A stretch of DNA of 64,000 nt from a cyanobacterium endosymbiont of Epithemia clementina EcSB (GCF_029919255.1 NZ_CP123991.1:2085833-2149832); one strand, 5' to 3'. Positions 44,716 through 54,744 are shown, counted from the first letter of the stretch. The notes: generated from the letters alone by a model not told the origin. Made by a program: numbers and translations.

Positions 44716-45363
44716 ATGAACAAATCAGATCCGAATATAATTTTGCGATTACTGCCCTTTTTTGCGGGAGGACTTGGCAGTATCCTCTTATTCATTAATC
44801 GTTTTACTACATTGACCCTAACGGAATCTCAGTCTCGTTCCGATGTAGTAGGAGTTATTCTCAATGGGGTCTTGATTTTAGTAGGGTTAATCTGGCACCA
44901 AGTTCAACCACGATCACCTGATGCTGTTACCCTCGTTGGAGAACAAGGTTTCGAATTGGCTCCCGATTTACCAAAAGAAATCAAAAAAGAACTTGCTTGG
45001 GCCTCCTATTTAGTATTAACTAATACCGTTACCAAATCTTTGGTGGTTTACTATCAGGGGATAGTGGTGTTGAGACGAGGGATTTTAGGCGTTAACTCTC
45101 AAGTGATTCCGGGCAAGATTTTAGAAAGAGTTTTGGCAAGTGAAAAGCCAGTTTACCTGGTTAATTTGCCTCTTTATCCAGGACGCGTCGAGTTTGATTA
45201 TCTCCCTGAAAATACTCAGGGAGTGATATGTCAACCTATAGGAAACCAAGGGGTGTTGATTTTGGGAGCAAATGTCCCCCGAAGTTATACTAAACAGGAC
45301 GAAAGTTGGATTAAGGGAATCGCTGACAAGTTAGCAGATACCTTACAAACCTACTCGCAATAG
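44716..45363 (+). CDS. Cofactor assembly of complex C subunit B (CCB2/CCB4-like)
   Basis: 215-residue membrane protein of the CCB2/CCB4 family, which in chloroplasts and cyanobacteria helps attach the c-type haem (haem ci) to cytochrome b6. Two hydrophobic segments near the N-terminus (LLPFFAGGLGSILLFI and VVGVILNGVLILVGLIW) precede a soluble domain with EQGFELAPDLPKEIKKELAW and VICQPIGNQGVLILGAN. Its presence implies the cytochrome b6f complex is still assembled, so thylakoid-type electron transport is not wholly lost. The next gene starts 80 bases later. Confidence 0.82.
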   Translation: MNKSDPNIILRLLPFFAGGLGSILLFINRFTTLTLTESQSRSDVVGVILNGVLILVGLIWHQVQPRSPDAVTLVGEQGFELAPDLPKEIKKELAWASYLVLTNTVTKSLVVYYQGIVVLRRGILGVNSQVIPGKILERVLASEKPVYLVNLPLYPGRVEFDYLPENTQGVICQPIGNQGVLILGANVPRSYTKQDESWIKGIADKLADTLQTYSQ

Positions 45364-45442
45364 GTCTGTATTTTGTCAATCATTTTAGCTAGGGAACAGT
45401 AAAGACAAGTCAACCGCTATTTACCTTCTAAGAAAACATCCG

Positions 45443-46063
45443 ATGAACCTATCCCCTGACCCCTTACCCCAAGTCCGAACCCTATCAGATCTAAGAGGTT
45501 CTATGACTCATCCTTATCATCAAGGAAGTCATTGGCAACCTCAAGTATTGCCGGAAACATCATTTTATTATTTTGCCTACGGGTCTTGTATGTGTCCTGT
45601 AGACTTAAAACGAACTTTTGGCGAAAACACCTATCAATATGTGGTTGGAACCGCTATCTTGAAAGGATACCGGTTAGGATTCTATCGTCGTTCCCTACGA
45701 CGTAATTGTGGGGCATTGGATGTAGTTCGTGATCCAAACTCTCGCGTAGAAGGAGTTTTATATCATCTTCCTTGGCGGTTTAGCGCTCACCTCGATGCTC
45801 GAGAAGAGGTTCACCGCAATGGATATCGTCACGAATATATTGATGTTCACAGTGAAGGAAAATTCTATGAAAATGTGCGAACTTATGTCGTTATTGATAA
45901 ACTACCTCAAGAATTAGCCCCCAATGATTGGTATTTAAATGTAGTATTGCGAGGAGCGGTAACTTGTGGGTTATCGGAGGAATATTGTTGGTGGTTATTT
46001 AACCACATGCACCAACTCCAGTTACAACAAAGTCGAGAGGTTATCCTTGCAAATTGTTCGTGA
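45443..46063 (+). CDS. Gamma-glutamylcyclotransferase-family protein
   Basis: 206-residue GGCT/AIG2-fold protein. The signature FYYFAYGSCM lies at residues 41-50, followed by the family's GYRLGFYRRSLRRNCGALDVV and the region with the catalytic acidic residue (HLDAREEVHRNGYRHEYIDV). Members turn gamma-glutamyl amino acids or glutathione fragments into 5-oxoproline. Upstream residues 1-38 are an extra N-terminal tail; an internal Met at 21 is an alternative start. The SDR pseudogene begins over its stop codon. Confidence 0.82.
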   Translation: MNLSPDPLPQVRTLSDLRGSMTHPYHQGSHWQPQVLPETSFYYFAYGSCMCPVDLKRTFGENTYQYVVGTAILKGYRLGFYRRSLRRNCGALDVVRDPNSRVEGVLYHLPWRFSAHLDAREEVHRNGYRHEYIDVHSEGKFYENVRTYVVIDKLPQELAPNDWYLNVVLRGAVTCGLSEEYCWWLFNHMHQLQLQQSREVILANCS

Positions 46064-46612
46064 GTAAAAAACTATCTCCCAAAGTTACCTTAGTGATCGG
46101 CTCATCTAGTGGCATGGGTAAGGCAATCACCCATTGTTTAGTGACTGGCAGCTATTACTTAGCTATTTGCTTGTGCCCGTATTTAAGAAAATTTACGGCA
46201 ATTAGCCGAAGAATTATAAAGTTTAGGGGCTTAATTTTTTAAAAAATTAAGTTTATCTAAGTAAAAAGTCAGTATTTTACAGTTTTATGAGAAAATCAGT
46301 CAAACTTGGGGTGGTATAGATGTATTGCTTAATAATGACTGGTTAGTACACAAAGAATCTTTGATTAGTTACGAGACCCAAGTATGTCGAGAAATACTAG
46401 ACGTGAATGTATTGGCTTTGTGTATTTGCACTTGTGAAGTGGTTGGGGATATGGAGGATAAGGGTGGCTATGTTGTTAATTTTTATTAAATTAGTAATCA
46501 TTAGTTTTCTTGAAAAAAGGGGTTTATGCAGTGAGCAAATCTGTGGTTTGCACTTTGATAGAAGGGTTACGACAGGAATTTTAAAAAGCAGGAATTCGGT
46601 TATCTTTTAGGC
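46060..46612 (+). pseudogene. Short-chain dehydrogenase (SDR) pseudogene
   Basis: From GTG 46060 it reads VSKKLSPKVTLVIGSSSGMG, the SDR cofactor motif (GSSSGMGKA). After stops it continues in other frames with ISQTWGGIDVLLNND, then EILDVNVLALCICTCEVV, DKGGYVVNFY and finally GFMQ...ANLWFAL, matching the YxxxK region with Tyr and Lys lost. The original gene overlapped the cyclotransferase stop, suggesting a former operon. Confidence 0.83.
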
Positions 46613-46665
46613 TAATAAATTAGTCGATTAGTTATCGGATTTTATTTTATAATTCCTGCTTTTTT
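46583..46665 (+). terminator. Possible terminator with a long loop
   Basis: AAAAAGCAGGAATT (46583-46596) and its exact complement (46651-46664) are 54 bases apart and end in T5. It lies at the 3' end of the SDR corpse. Confidence 0.35.
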
Positions 46666-47384
46666 GACTATTTTAGTGCTGAGTTTAGGATACTGTTCAT
46701 TTTAACAATTTCCTCTAATTGAGACTTTTTTACTAGGGTAATTATACTAAAGAGAGTCGTGAAAACCAACTATCTAATAAATAAGAGAGCAACGAGCTAG
46801 ATAAAACGATGTCTATAAAATCTTTTTTAGCTCCGTATCTTAGTTAACTTTAACTAAGATACGAAGCTAAAAATTTAAAATAATGTAGGAGCAAGAAAAT
46901 GATATTTACTTTGGAAAGTATTTTAGAGATTAACTCTCAAAAATAGTGAGCTCTCTGTAGGAATAGATTCTGATAATGATCAGGTAATTATGAGAAAATA
47001 TAATGAATCGAGAAAAGAATAAGTTTAAAATATTAATAATAAGAACTGAAAGTAAAGAGGATAAAAAACTCTATTAACTAATAGACTACTTAAAGAATTA
47101 ACCTGCTAATTAAAATTAAGACTAGAAAGTTGATAAATATTGAGGAATATGGACAGGAAGAAGAGCCTCTTAAATAAGAAGAATTTATATTTAAAAGTTG
47201 AACAATAAAAAAAAATATCTAAAAATTGAAAAAAAGATATTTTTTTTATTAACTTAGAGTAGAATCGGAGTCAATTAATGGATTTTTTAAACAGCTAACG
47301 GTAAAAACCTTACGGAATTAAATTCAAAGAGTGAAGACAAAATGGCTGAATTTAGTTGATGAACATTTGCCTAAAGATGTAGGG
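46613..47384. other. Non-coding gap
   Basis: About 770 bases, AT-rich, with the imperfect inverted repeat at 46824 and a weaker A/T-rich hairpin near 47206-47247. Part may be the eroded front of the IS630 transposase. Confidence 0.4.
46824..46873. repeat. Near-perfect inverted repeat (23-bp arms, one C-A mismatch)
   Basis: Arms 46824-46846 and 46851-46873 match at 22 of 23 positions (mismatch 46833/46864), loop ACTT. The stem contains CGTATCTTAGTTA. Confidence 0.85.
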
Positions 47385-47575
47385 CTATCTAAAAATTTTT
47401 TTAATCATAAAAGATAATAGCGGATGGCATCATAGCAAAAAGAGAAAAATTACTGAACTAATCATTAGAGAATATTTTCCAGCTTACTCTCCAGAATTAT
47501 GGTCAACAGAAAGATTATGGACGTTAGTAGATAAGTCTTGATTTAATCAGTAATTTGCAGTAATTCATGAAATGA
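47385..47575 (+). pseudogene. IS630-family transposase C-terminal fragment
   Basis: The plus-strand frame reads FLIIKDNSGWHHSKKRKITE, then REYFPAYSPELWSTERLWTL followed by a stop. It matches the DDE_3 C-terminal region of IS630/Tc1-type transposases (DNAGWHxSK ... YSPELNPxERLW). Asn-Pro of the NPxE motif has been lost. The N-terminal two thirds and the element ends are not recognisable. Confidence 0.78.
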
Positions 47576-47589
47576 AATAATTTTTTGGA

Positions 47590-47830
47590 GGTTTTAAAAA
47601 TGGTATAACAACCAGATTTAGTATCACCTATAGTTACGGCGATTATTTTGACTTTTTGTTGGAAATTAGATAATAAATCTCTAGCGAATAATTTTGCTCG
47701 GGCGATTGCAGTTGGTATTTTTTTATTAATTTATCATCTCAATTCAGTTTTCTTTTACAGTCGATCACGGCAGGACTGGCTAAACTGTGATTCTACCATT
47801 CCAAAAACAGATTTTCTTCTGTGAGAAATT
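47590..47830 (+). pseudogene. Membrane-protein scrap of unknown family
   Basis: Reads QPDLVSPIVTAIILTFCW, then KSLANNFARAIAVGIFLLIY and HLNSVFFYSRSRQDWL with a stop near the front. Hydrophobic and gene-like but not assigned. It is close to the chrA remnant but does not resemble it clearly. Confidence 0.35.
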
Positions 47831-47917
47831 TAAAGGTTTTGCACCTGTCTCCTTGTGCTTCCTTTTTAACAATTATTTAGGATAAAATCTTAACTATACC
47901 TAATTTTTTGGAACTAG

Positions 47918-48230
47918 AACACATTAAAGAGTTCTGGATTCCTTTAAGTTAGTTTTTCCTTGAAGTAGGAAGTTTGATTTTTTGGGAGGAATTAGTAATT
48001 ATTCCCTTTTTTAGAATTTGATATGGTTAATCAGTTTCATTGGCTAATTGCCACAAAATTTATCAGTGGGGTAGCCGATTAGACAGCTTTCCTCAGGTCT
48101 GGTAGTTCTAACCGAGATCTTTGTTGAGCATAAGCTTGCAGGAGTTATAGGCGTCATATCTATTTTTATAGAAATTTTACTTTTATCATGATATATACTC
48201 CTATATTATTGAAATAATATGGTATTTCGA
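47918..48230 (+). pseudogene. chrA: Chromate transporter (ChrA) fragment
   Basis: Pieces read FLEVGSLIF, then ELVIIPFLEFDMVNQFHWL and FISGVA with a stop. This matches the start of a CHR domain (SFIFGGGLVIIPFLExxVV...). GGG has become WEE. Following bases decay through further stops (SSNRDLC for the GQLTPGPVV region). The other CHR half is missing. Confidence 0.72.
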
Positions 48231-48664
48231 GAGTTTACACTTTTATTTAGGTATTTTTTCCTGGAATGATGGAAACAATCGCCACAGCAACAGTTTCCAT
48301 TGGGGGCTATAACTGAGCTTATATTCAATTTTCTTGATTTTTCATAGCTAAATTACTATTCATTCCTCTTAGGAATGAATAGTAATTTAGCTATCTTGGT
48401 TTTATCAGACTTATAACAAGCGATTAAAACGCAAAACAGCTTATACATATCGGAGACAGTACAAGTCATTCATATCTATTATTGGATAGACCCAAAACTT
48501 AAACAGTCTTTGCAAAAATAGTTAGGATTAAAGTCTTAAGAGATCGCCTTTTCGTTCATTAGGAGGATTAAGTATGGTTAATTATCCTAATTTGGGGTAA
48601 TAATGATATTATATTCTTAAAACGTTTTCCTAGGAATTTAATAAAACAGTTAAATTCTATTGTT
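48231..48664. other. Non-coding gap upstream of the Rieske oxidoreductase
   Basis: About 430 bases containing the 48344 inverted repeat. Some gene-like peptide scraps lie near 48430-48540 without an assignable family. Confidence 0.4.
48344..48394. repeat. Perfect inverted repeat (24-bp arms, 3-base loop)
   Basis: Arms 48344-48367 and 48371-48394 are exact complements around CTT; the stem contains AAATTACTATTCATTCCT. It lies 270 bases upstream of the CruE-like gene. Confidence 0.85.
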
Positions 48665-50602
48665 ATGGTTTCCAACTCTTTTATCTTCCCTAAACTTTCT
48701 CGTCGTGCTGTCTTGAAACTTTTAGGGGTTGCAATACCTGGAGCAATATTAGGCTATTCTCGTTTTAGTAAACTCCAACCTTTTATCTATCAACAAGACA
48801 ACTTAAGTTTACCTTCTCGACCAACTGAACCTAAATCTGTAGTCATAATTGGTGCAGGTTTAGCAGGATTAGCTTGTGCTTACGAATTAAGTCAACGAGG
48901 GTTTCAAGTAACTTTATTAGAGAGATCACCTAATCTAGGAGGTAAAATTGCCAGTTGGACAGTTCAAGTAGGTAATGAAACTTTCAAAATGGAACATGGA
49001 TTTCACGGTTTTTTTCCCCAGTATTATAACCTGAATAGTATTGCTAAAGAATTGTCAATTACAAATCAATTTCAATCGTTAGAGTTTTATTCTGTTGTCT
49101 TTAAAGACAATTTTTATCAACCAGAAAATTTTTATCCAAGTCACTCAACTTTTCCCTGGAATATTATTGATCTTTGGTTTTGGTCTTCTAATCGTTTTCA
49201 ATGGGGAATCAACTTACTAAAACCCTCCCACTGGGAAGTTTTTCGAGCTATTACAGGAGTTCAAATTCCTAAAACTTTTATAAAATTTGATAATATGTCC
49301 GTAACTGAATGGGTGAAACAAGGGTTTCCCCAAGGAATTTATGACTTATATTTTCTTCCCTTTGCTAAATCTACTTTAAATGCACCTGATATTTTAAGTG
49401 CAGGAGAATTATTACAATTTTTCCATTTTTATTTTTTTGGAAATCCTGAAGGATTAGCTTTTAGTGGAACTAAAGATGACATGGGAACAAGTTTAGTTCA
49501 ACCTTTTATCAAAGCAATTCAAAAAAATGGGGGACAAGTTGTTCCTGAAGGAATTGTTAATCAAATTGTCTGTAACAACGAAAAAATTATTTCTCTAACT
49601 TATCAACAGGGAAACTCGCAAACTGAAGTTCCTTTTTGGGTAGAACGTAATGATTATTTGACTAATAGTCACGTAACATACTATGGTGCAGGTGATCGAG
49701 TTTTTATTGCTACTTCAAATCATCAAGAAGTAATTTCTTTAACTTGTACCCACCAAGGTTGTACGGTAAGTAGACAAACGGATGGAACTTTTTTGTGTCC
49801 CTGTCATGGAACGTTATATAACGCTCAAGGCAAAGTATTTAAAGGTCCTGCAAAACAAAATTTACCTCACTATAAAATAGACCAGCAGAAGGAAACATCA
49901 ATTCAGTTAATTGGTATTTCTATTATATCTTCAAAAGAGTGTAAAATGCTAGAAGCAGATTATTATGTTATGGCTACCGATGTTCCTGGAATCAAACAAT
50001 TATGGGGGTTGGTAGAAGGAGATATTAATCCAAAAGTTACTGAACAAGTAGTAACCTTAAAAACAGCTGATCCATTTGCTGTCGGACGGTTTTGGTTTGA
50101 CCAAGATTTTGACTGGAAATATAGTGATTTTACCTCTATTTCAGGATATAAACTAACCGATAGTATTACTCTTTATCACCATATTCAAAATCAGTTTATT
50201 GAGTGGTCAAAACGCACAGGGGGAAGTGTAATAGAGTTACATGCTTATTGTTATAAAGAAAAGGATTTTCCAAATCAAGAATCTCTCTTGACAGCGTTTG
50301 AACAAGAATTATATGAAATTGTTCCAGAATTAAAACGAGCTAACTGCTTAAATAGGGAATTAGTTAACCAGAATAATTTTTCAGGTTATCCTCCTAACAG
50401 TTATAATAATCGTCCAAAAACTACAACAGAAATCAAAAATTTATGCTTTGCTGGAGATTGGGTTAAGATGCCTTTTCCCTGTGGTTTAATGGAACGTGCA
50501 GTAAGTAGTGGACTTTTAGCAGCTAATGAAATTTTACATCAAGAAGGGTTACAAAGACGTACACTGTTAACAGTTGCACCGTCAGGATTACTCAAAATCT
50601 AG
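48665..50602 (+). CDS. FAD-dependent oxidoreductase with inserted Rieske centre (CrtU/CruE-like)
   Basis: 645-residue protein. A twin-arginine-like leader SRRAVLKLLGVAIPGAILGY (residues 12-31) precedes the FAD-binding VVIIGAGLAGLACAYELSQRG (about 59-79). A Rieske [2Fe-2S] site sits in the middle: CTHQGC at 361-366 and CPCH at 378-381. The C-terminal FAD region is NLCFAGDWVKMPFPCGLMERA. The architecture resembles cyanobacterial CruE/CruH-type carotenoid desaturase/methyltransferases of the CrtU superfamily, which combine an amine-oxidase-like FAD domain with a Rieske centre. The exact substrate is not decidable by eye. Intact in a region where its neighbours are dead. Confidence 0.8.
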   Translation: MVSNSFIFPKLSRRAVLKLLGVAIPGAILGYSRFSKLQPFIYQQDNLSLPSRPTEPKSVVIIGAGLAGLACAYELSQRGFQVTLLERSPNLGGKIASWTVQVGNETFKMEHGFHGFFPQYYNLNSIAKELSITNQFQSLEFYSVVFKDNFYQPENFYPSHSTFPWNIIDLWFWSSNRFQWGINLLKPSHWEVFRAITGVQIPKTFIKFDNMSVTEWVKQGFPQGIYDLYFLPFAKSTLNAPDILSAGELLQFFHFYFFGNPEGLAFSGTKDDMGTSLVQPFIKAIQKNGGQVVPEGIVNQIVCNNEKIISLTYQQGNSQTEVPFWVERNDYLTNSHVTYYGAGDRVFIATSNHQEVISLTCTHQGCTVSRQTDGTFLCPCHGTLYNAQGKVFKGPAKQNLPHYKIDQQKETSIQLIGISIISSKECKMLEADYYVMATDVPGIKQLWGLVEGDINPKVTEQVVTLKTADPFAVGRFWFDQDFDWKYSDFTSISGYKLTDSITLYHHIQNQFIEWSKRTGGSVIELHAYCYKEKDFPNQESLLTAFEQELYEIVPELKRANCLNRELVNQNNFSGYPPNSYNNRPKTTTEIKNLCFAGDWVKMPFPCGLMERAVSSGLLAANEILHQEGLQRRTLLTVAPSGLLKI

Positions 50603-51389
50603 AACTTTTTATTTTTTTTATTTCTATATTTTTTATAAAAATTTTAACAAAAAGAAAATCTATTATAATAATAATTTTTCTTAGTCATTTAATCTCTAAC
50701 CTGTTTCTCTTAATGCTTTAGGATTTTCCAAGAAAAATTAATACATCTGGATAAACCTATTAATTTAATTCCAAAATTTTATATGGCTAAAGAAAAGGGA
50801 ATTATCCAAGGATAATATAAAACATAAATTATAAGAATAATACGATATACAAAATAGACAATATATACTGAACTAAAATTTTTTAGAAATTTTAGTTCAG
50901 TTAAAAATAAAATTAAGTAAAGCTGGCTGACTTTAAACTAAGTTTTATAGTTTAAATATTATTCAAGTCAGTTAAAAATTAGCATCAGATTTACGTTAAT
51001 TGATGTCTCTATTAATTCATACTTTTATTTAAGTGTCTTGTGCTAGCAAATTCTCTATTTTTTTCAGTATGAGTTAATAGTTTATCTGTTTCCTTAATAT
51101 TTATTAACATAATGTTGTTTATTTATGTCCAACTACTGAATTTCCAGAGTTTGTCAGCATCCTTCCCAAGGATATCACCAGACGCCATCCCCTGGATACA
51201 TAGGAAGAAGCAATAGTTGATTTAAATGGCTTTTACTTGAATTTCTACCGTTCAACCTAACCTTAGATCTTCGATTAAAAGGCTTTCTACCGCAAAACGG
51301 CAATTAGGCACAAAGGACCTAAATCAGGGTAAGTATAATTCTATTTTAATTTAGTAGAAAAACTAACAAGTTGACTTCTCAATCTTTAT
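50603..51389. other. Non-coding gap
   Basis: About 790 AT-rich bases with the 50867 inverted repeat. Peptide TEFPEFVSILPKDITRRHPLD near 51140 looks gene-like but is unassigned. Confidence 0.4.
50867..50901. repeat. Perfect inverted repeat (15-bp arms)
   Basis: ACTGAACTAAAATTT (50867-50881) pairs exactly with 50887-50901 around TTTAG. Confidence 0.8.
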
Positions 51390-51725
51390 ACTGGGGACCC
51401 TTCTATATAAAATTCCTAGTGCCCAAAATTAAGATCATAGTTATCTCGTTCTGGTAATAAAGACTATGGATAAATTGTGTAACCCTGTCCAATACGCTTT
51501 TCTATAGCCAGATATGGTTTTAAAAATGACTTCAACCCCTGCTTGTTTAGTGAGAATTGAACTATGATCGCTACTACCATTAGCTACGATTTGCATGTTC
51601 TTTAACCTTAAACTATCTAGAGAGGTAATACCATCAATGATGGTAGCTTATCCATTCCAAACAGGGATAATAACGAGAGTATTCTCTCTCCGGTTTCTAT
51701 GATTAATATTCTTAACTTCAATCAT
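51390..51725 (-). pseudogene. Family-2 glycosyltransferase pseudogene (5' part)
   Basis: From ATG 51725 the minus strand reads RNRRENTLVIIPVWNG, then a stop. It continues with IIDGITSLDSLRLKNMQIVA, then NGSSDHSSILTKQAGVEVIF, SGYRKAYWTGL, and WALGILYRRV. This is the start of a dolichyl-phosphate-mannose-synthase-like GT2 (VIIPxxNE ... DGSSxD ... GxGKAxxxG). The catalytic DxD region is eroded and the C-terminal half absent. Confidence 0.75.
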
Positions 51726-51839
51726 CTCATTATCTCATCTAATTTTAAGCGTCACGTACTAGAATATGGAGAGTAAGAATCGATTACTATATCGAATATC
51801 TATTATTAGACTGCACCAGAATTATTTCTAGAAGAAGTT

Positions 51840-52496
51840 ATGAAGCCAGTTGATTTTCTCCTAATTATTCATCCAGTGATTGCTGTTATTTTTGTTTTTC
51901 CTTTAATTGGTATTGTGTCTTATTTTGCTGAGCAAACTCGTCAAAGACGTTTACAAACTTTAAATAAGAAAAAAAGTAACATTTCTCCAGTAGTCGGACG
52001 AGAGCATGTTTTAATGGGACGTTGGTTATCAGGTTCGATAGTCGGAGTTAGTTTGTTAGGATTAGCATATCCCATTGGGGAAAACATTATTAACAACCGA
52101 CTTTGGTCAAGTAACTTATTTCTCTTTCTTTTTATTTTAATAATATTTGTAGTTACAATTGCTGCTTTGGTAATTCTTCAGAAAACACGACAGAAACACT
52201 GGCGGGGAGTTTTTGCTACTTTAACTGGAATAGGACTAGTGATTTTAGGATTTCAAGATGGAGTATTCCGTCGAGATAATCAATGGTATATGTCTCATTT
52301 CTATTTTGGTATTTTAGCTGCTTTGCTGATGATTTTTTCTTTGGCTATTCTTGAAGAGATTTATCAAGATTGCTCTAATCGTTGGCGCAGTGTTCACATT
52401 ATTTTAAATTGTTTCGCTTTGTTATTATTTATGGCACAAGGTATGACAGGGATTAGAGATTTATTAGAAATTGGTAAATATAAACTCGGAGGATAA
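51840..52496 (+). CDS. DUF4079 membrane protein
   Basis: 218-residue integral membrane protein with about six hydrophobic segments, matching the cyanobacterial/plant DUF4079 family. Features are an N-terminal LLIIHPVIAVIFVFPLIGIV, the charged linker ending in GREHVLMGRWLSGSIVG, and later RDNQWYMSHFYFGILAALLMIF with conserved His. The pattern of histidines in membrane segments suggests a cytochrome b561-like haem protein, but that is inference. Function unknown. No operon partner remains. Confidence 0.78.
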   Translation: MKPVDFLLIIHPVIAVIFVFPLIGIVSYFAEQTRQRRLQTLNKKKSNISPVVGREHVLMGRWLSGSIVGVSLLGLAYPIGENIINNRLWSSNLFLFLFILIIFVVTIAALVILQKTRQKHWRGVFATLTGIGLVILGFQDGVFRRDNQWYMSHFYFGILAALLMIFSLAILEEIYQDCSNRWRSVHIILNCFALLLFMAQGMTGIRDLLEIGKYKLGG

Positions 52497-53302
52497 TTTT
52501 GAAGCAAATATAGAAAAATTATTCAGGACATAACAATTTCACGAGGTAAAAATTGGTTTTAAATTCAGATATAGTTTTGGATATAAGGTATTAGGTTAGA
52601 TCAAGAACAACTTTGAGCTAAAAAACACAGTTATCGTACGCTTTATGAATTGTTTCGATTACTTTCTCCTTTTCAACCACGCCATACATACAGATGGTCT
52701 TTGTCTCCAGAATTTAAAAGAACCTCACCAGGAGAATAGGTTGCTTTCGGTTAAGATTTAAAAAGTTGAACAGTTTCCACTAGATTCAACATGATTTTAA
52801 ACTTGACTTAAACAACAAACGTTGAATTGAGAGTCAACATGAAAGTTAAGGGGAAGTTTGGTCTTATCAATAATCTCTAAGTCAATTGTGACCTAATGAC
52901 TTTATATTGACCCCCATTTAAACTTTACCTTACTATTTAGTCAGATTTTTACTAAGTCTGGCAGTCATTTTTTGAGTATGTAATATAGTATCGACGGTAG
53001 AAATAGAGTTTTAAGAACATGAAAAAAAATTATTTCTCATCAATCTCATGGAGTTTTAAGAAAAACTCCTTTACTTCGACCTCATCACTGCCAGATTCTG
53101 TGCCATTGACAAAATCACCACAACATGGAGAATGTTCTCTTTTTTGACGAAAAATTATTTTCAGAAGCAGATAAAAAACACCACAGACAAAATAAGAAAC
53201 AATTACATACTGTCAAGCATTTAATTTAAGTGGACTCGTTGAGTCAAAAATTAAAAACAGCGATGTTTGGAAGTTCCACTCGGCTGTAGCTAGCAGACTG
53301 TT
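52497..53302. other. Non-coding gap with gene scraps
   Basis: About 800 bases. Plus-strand scraps SYRTLYELFRLLSPFQPRHTY (52635) and VLRKTPLLRPHHCQ (53050) look like former coding sequence but I cannot name them. Confidence 0.4.
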
Positions 53303-53833
53303 TTAATTGAGAATCCGTACATCAATAGTACTAGTGTTAAAGTTATAATCTTTTCCTTCTAACTCAATTAACGTACCAATTTTAACTTTTTGATTCCCTA
53401 ACACTGCCCCTGTGTCCGTAATTTGAGCCTCTCCTCCTAAAGTCAAAATCATATCCTTAAAAAATACGACTTCTGGTCTAGGATCAGGAAGTGCTTTAAC
53501 AGATCCATCAGGTTGAGGAACTACTGTTGTACGTGGAAGGGGCTGAATGTTTTTAACATCAACTTCCCCCGCTGGTTGGTTACGAATAACAATATTAGTC
53601 TTTTTTTTGTTTTCAAATTGCTGTATCAATGACTCAGGATTACGCACTCCTAAACCTCGAACAATAACATCAACTTCGATAGGCTTCTTTGATGCTTGCG
53701 CGATGGTACTCACCCCTGATTTCCCAGGAACAATAAAAATACCGATAATCACCAGGAGAATAACCAAAGCCGCACCAATATCCAAAATACTAACTTTAGT
53801 AAATAAACGTCCTTTAGAATCTAATAGCTTCAT
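53303..53833 (-). CDS. DUF4330 protein
   Basis: 176-residue protein starting with the family's LLDSKGRLFTKVSILDIGAA, then one membrane anchor (LVILLVIIGIFIVPG, about 24-40) and an extracytoplasmic domain with EVDVIVRGLGVRNPESLI and a C-terminal beta-rich part. DUF4330 is common in cyanobacteria; role unknown. A Pro-rich insert (LPRTTVVPQPDGSVKALPDP) separates the two halves of the domain. Divergent from hisB. Confidence 0.8.
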   Translation of the reverse strand: MKLLDSKGRLFTKVSILDIGAALVILLVIIGIFIVPGKSGVSTIAQASKKPIEVDVIVRGLGVRNPESLIQQFENKKKTNIVIRNQPAGEVDVKNIQPLPRTTVVPQPDGSVKALPDPRPEVVFFKDMILTLGGEAQITDTGAVLGNQKVKIGTLIELEGKDYNFNTSTIDVRILN

Positions 53834-54059
53834 AATAAATAGTCAATTTAGAGTACAATTAGACACAAATCAAGAATTTTTATAAAAACTTGCTCTAACT
53901 TGCTCTAAGATATCTAGGCTAACATGTTACCAACCAAAACAATTCTACCATAGTCTTTGACTGTCTTTTACTAAGCAGACGCATCGACAGGTTAAAAATA
54001 CCCACATTCCCTTAGGATTGATATCCTAAACAATAAGAGCGAACCGTTAAGTTGAATCT

Positions 54060-54698
54060 ATGCAGCCCCAATCTTCCCCTCAATCTCCCGTTTCTATTCC
54101 TTTCTCTACTCGGAGTGCTTTCGTCAGACGCACTACTAAGGAAACCGACGTGATAGTGTCCCTAAATTTGGATGGTCAGGGAATTTGTCATGTAGCAACG
54201 GGAATTCCTTTTCTAGACCATATGATTAATCAAATTGCTTCTCATGGGTTAATTGATTTAGAGGTAAAAGCTACAGGAGATTTAGGAATTGATGATCACC
54301 ACACAAATGAAGATGTAGGCATTACTCTAGGTCAAGCATTAGCTGAAGCGTTAGGAGATCGCAAGGGAATAACCCGTTTTGGACATTTTATCGCCCCTTT
54401 AGATGAAGCGTTAATTCAAGTAGCTTTAGACTTTTCAGGACGACCTCATTTAAATTATGGGTTAGAAATTCTCACCCAACGAGTAGGGACCTATGATACT
54501 CAACTAGTCCGTGAATTTTTTGTAGCATTGGTTAATCATAGCCAAATGACTCTACATATTCGTCAATTAGATGGTATGAATTCTCACCATATTATCGAGG
54601 CAACTTTTAAAGCATTTGCGCGATCAATGCGGATGGCTTTAGAAATTGATCTCCGTCGTTCCGATACTGTTCCTAGTTCTAAGGGAATGTTAGTTTGA
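54060..54698 (+). CDS. hisB: Imidazoleglycerol-phosphate dehydratase
   Basis: Seventh step of histidine synthesis. The 212-residue protein has the two metal-binding histidine clusters: [14 protein letters not shown] and [14 protein letters not shown] in the first half, and [16 protein letters not shown] in the second, as in stand-alone HisB. There is no phosphatase domain, which is normal outside enterobacteria. The N-terminal 20 residues are a low-complexity tail. Its retention shows the cell still makes histidine. A hairpin follows the stop. Confidence 0.95.
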   Translation: MQPQSSPQSPVSIPFSTRSAFVRRTTKETDVIVSLNLDGQGICHVATGIPFLDHMINQIASHGLIDLEVKATGDLGIDDHHTNEDVGITLGQALAEALGDRKGITRFGHFIAPLDEALIQVALDFSGRPHLNYGLEILTQRVGTYDTQLVREFFVALVNHSQMTLHIRQLDGMNSHHIIEATFKAFARSMRMALEIDLRRSDTVPSSKGMLV

Positions 54699-54704
54699 TA
54701 TTTT

Positions 54705-54744
54705 ATTGCTTATCAAAAATAACTAATGATTTTTGATAAGCAAT
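54705..54744 (+). terminator. Hairpin following hisB, probable terminator
   Basis: ATTGCTTATCAAAAAT (54705-54720) pairs perfectly with 54729-54744 over 16 bp, loop 8. It begins 7 bases after the hisB stop. The T-run is weak (CCCCGTTTTT follows). Confidence 0.65.
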
